This document shows positions 6,565 to 6,743 of a DNA stretch of 6,743 bases, in pieces. The notes under the pieces were generated by a model, which saw nothing but the letters and a program-made list of their open reading frames with translations, was not told the origin of the DNA and searched no databases. The stretch lies in contig JAUWGI010000043.1 in assembly GCA_030606505.1 (NCBI GenBank), positions 1 to 6,743 on the forward strand, in the 5' to 3' direction. The stretch comes from Deltaproteobacteria bacterium. Lineage in GTDB: Bacteria > Chloroflexota > Dehalococcoidia > Dehalococcoidales > BS750m-G39. A program made the translations under genes and the position numbers. Each line of letters starts with the position of its first letter. The first letter of the stretch is position 1.

Positions 6565-6581
6565 CCCATACCCACCCACCC
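6565..6581 (-). other. Canonical G-quadruplex motif
   Basis: Read on the minus strand the sequence is GGG-T-GGG-T-GGG-TAT-GGG: four G3 tracts with loops of 1, 1 and 3 nt, the pattern favouring a stable parallel quadruplex. It lies on the coding strand of the UDG operon, about 50 nt upstream of the predicted -35. Another three-tract G cluster at 6530-6543 lies between it and the promoter. Confidence 0.75.
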
Positions 6582-6699
6582 AAAAAGGCTCTGCCTATTT
6601 TCATCTCTTAAACCCCACCCCCCACTGGGGTGGTGTCCCTCTCTTTCCCAACCCGCCCAAAAAGGTTTCACCCTCTTAGACTCTCTTACCCCACCCCCC
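6574..6699 (+). repeat. Degenerate direct repeat pair (6574-6623 and 6651-6699)
   Basis: Both units begin with ACCC[A/G]CCCAAAAAGG, diverge over about 17 pyrimidine-rich bases, then share CTCTTA, followed after two extra A in the first unit by CCCCACCCCCC. The offset is 77-78 nt. The low complexity means part of this similarity could be convergent. Confidence 0.55.
6612..6636. repeat. GC-rich inverted repeat
   Basis: CCACCCC (6615-6621) pairs with GGGGTGG (6627-6633) around the loop CCACT; after one mismatch two further pairs are possible. Read on the minus strand it is followed by only a short T-run, so it might be a weak terminator for a gene entering from the right, but this is uncertain. 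Confidence 0.4.
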
Positions 6700-6710
6700 T
6701 AAAAAGAAAT

Positions 6711-6729
6711 TGATAGAAGTATCACTTCT
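6711..6729. repeat. Two overlapping small inverted repeats
   Basis: AGAAGT (6715-6720) and ACTTCT (6724-6729) are exact inverted arms around ATC. The overlapping TGATA (6711-6715) and TATCA (6720-6724) are inverted arms around GAAG. The two pairings are mutually exclusive in RNA and the whole looks operator-like, but such short arms can arise by chance. Confidence 0.35.
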
Positions 6730-6743
6730 GTAGGGTGGGCTGG

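Larger units (their letters stand above)
6516..6743. other. Non-coding, pyrimidine-rich region upstream of the UDG operon
   Basis: I find no gene with a credible RBS or protein composition here. The plus strand is dominated by C- and T-runs and is very poor in G, especially 6521-6606. It contains the G4 motif, the degenerate direct repeat and two small inverted repeats listed separately. Open frames crossing it are Pro/Leu low-complexity and start inside the UDG gene on the opposite strand. The right end may belong to the intergenic region or 3' end of a neighbour outside the window. Confidence 0.7.

Noticed and set aside
6582..6602. Terminator-like hairpin AGGC-TCT-GCCT followed by T-rich DNA
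   Set aside because: The stem has only four pairs plus a mismatch, and no plus-strand gene ends there.
6358..6702. Plus-strand open frame of 114 codons reaching the right intergenic region
   Set aside because: It starts inside the UDG gene, has no RBS, and becomes a Pro/Leu low-complexity chain where the DNA is C-rich.

Overview
The window is an ordinary-looking bacterial chromosomal segment with two gene groups pointing toward each other. It is moderately GC-rich, with Shine-Dalgarno-led genes, short intergenic gaps and complete housekeeping proteins. The proteins (type 4 Fe-S uracil-DNA glycosylase, RNase J, a four-TM FtsK/SpoIIIE with a charged insert, UvrB) read to me like Chloroflexota, possibly Dehalococcoidia. 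That assignment rests on general resemblance only and was not checked by a search.

Plus strand, 1-2000: the C-terminal half of UvrB enters from the left edge. It overlaps by ATGA a 47-codon, very basic small ORF (948-1091). Next comes a 135-aa three-TM membrane protein (1128-1535) with a strong RBS, followed by a diverged, N-terminally truncated second copy of the small basic ORF (1546-1639). Thus a roughly 94-bp direct repeat brackets the membrane gene. After a C-rich gap with promoter-like hexamers, a second small membrane protein (80 aa, 1758-2000) starts behind a near-perfect anti-SD match. Its last codons contain a perfect 10-bp inverted repeat.

Minus strand, 6467-2002: a compact operon in the order type 4 UDG - RNase J - FtsK. 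The gaps are 10 and 7 nt, and the UDG stop codon lies inside the RNase J ribosome binding site. A good extended -10 promoter lies just upstream of UDG and predicts a very short leader. The ftsK stop and the stop of the 80-aa gene are separated by one base, so any 3'-end signal must lie inside coding DNA.

Right edge, 6516-6743: no convincing gene. It is a pyrimidine-rich (G-poor) plus strand with a canonical G-quadruplex motif on the minus strand, a degenerate roughly 50-nt direct repeat and small inverted repeats.

Functionally the window joins DNA repair (nucleotide excision, uracil removal), RNA processing and chromosome translocation. I see no defence system, mobile element, CRISPR, tRNA or rRNA. 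The parts least explained by known families are the duplicated basic mini-ORF around the membrane gene and the G4/repeat region upstream of the UDG operon.
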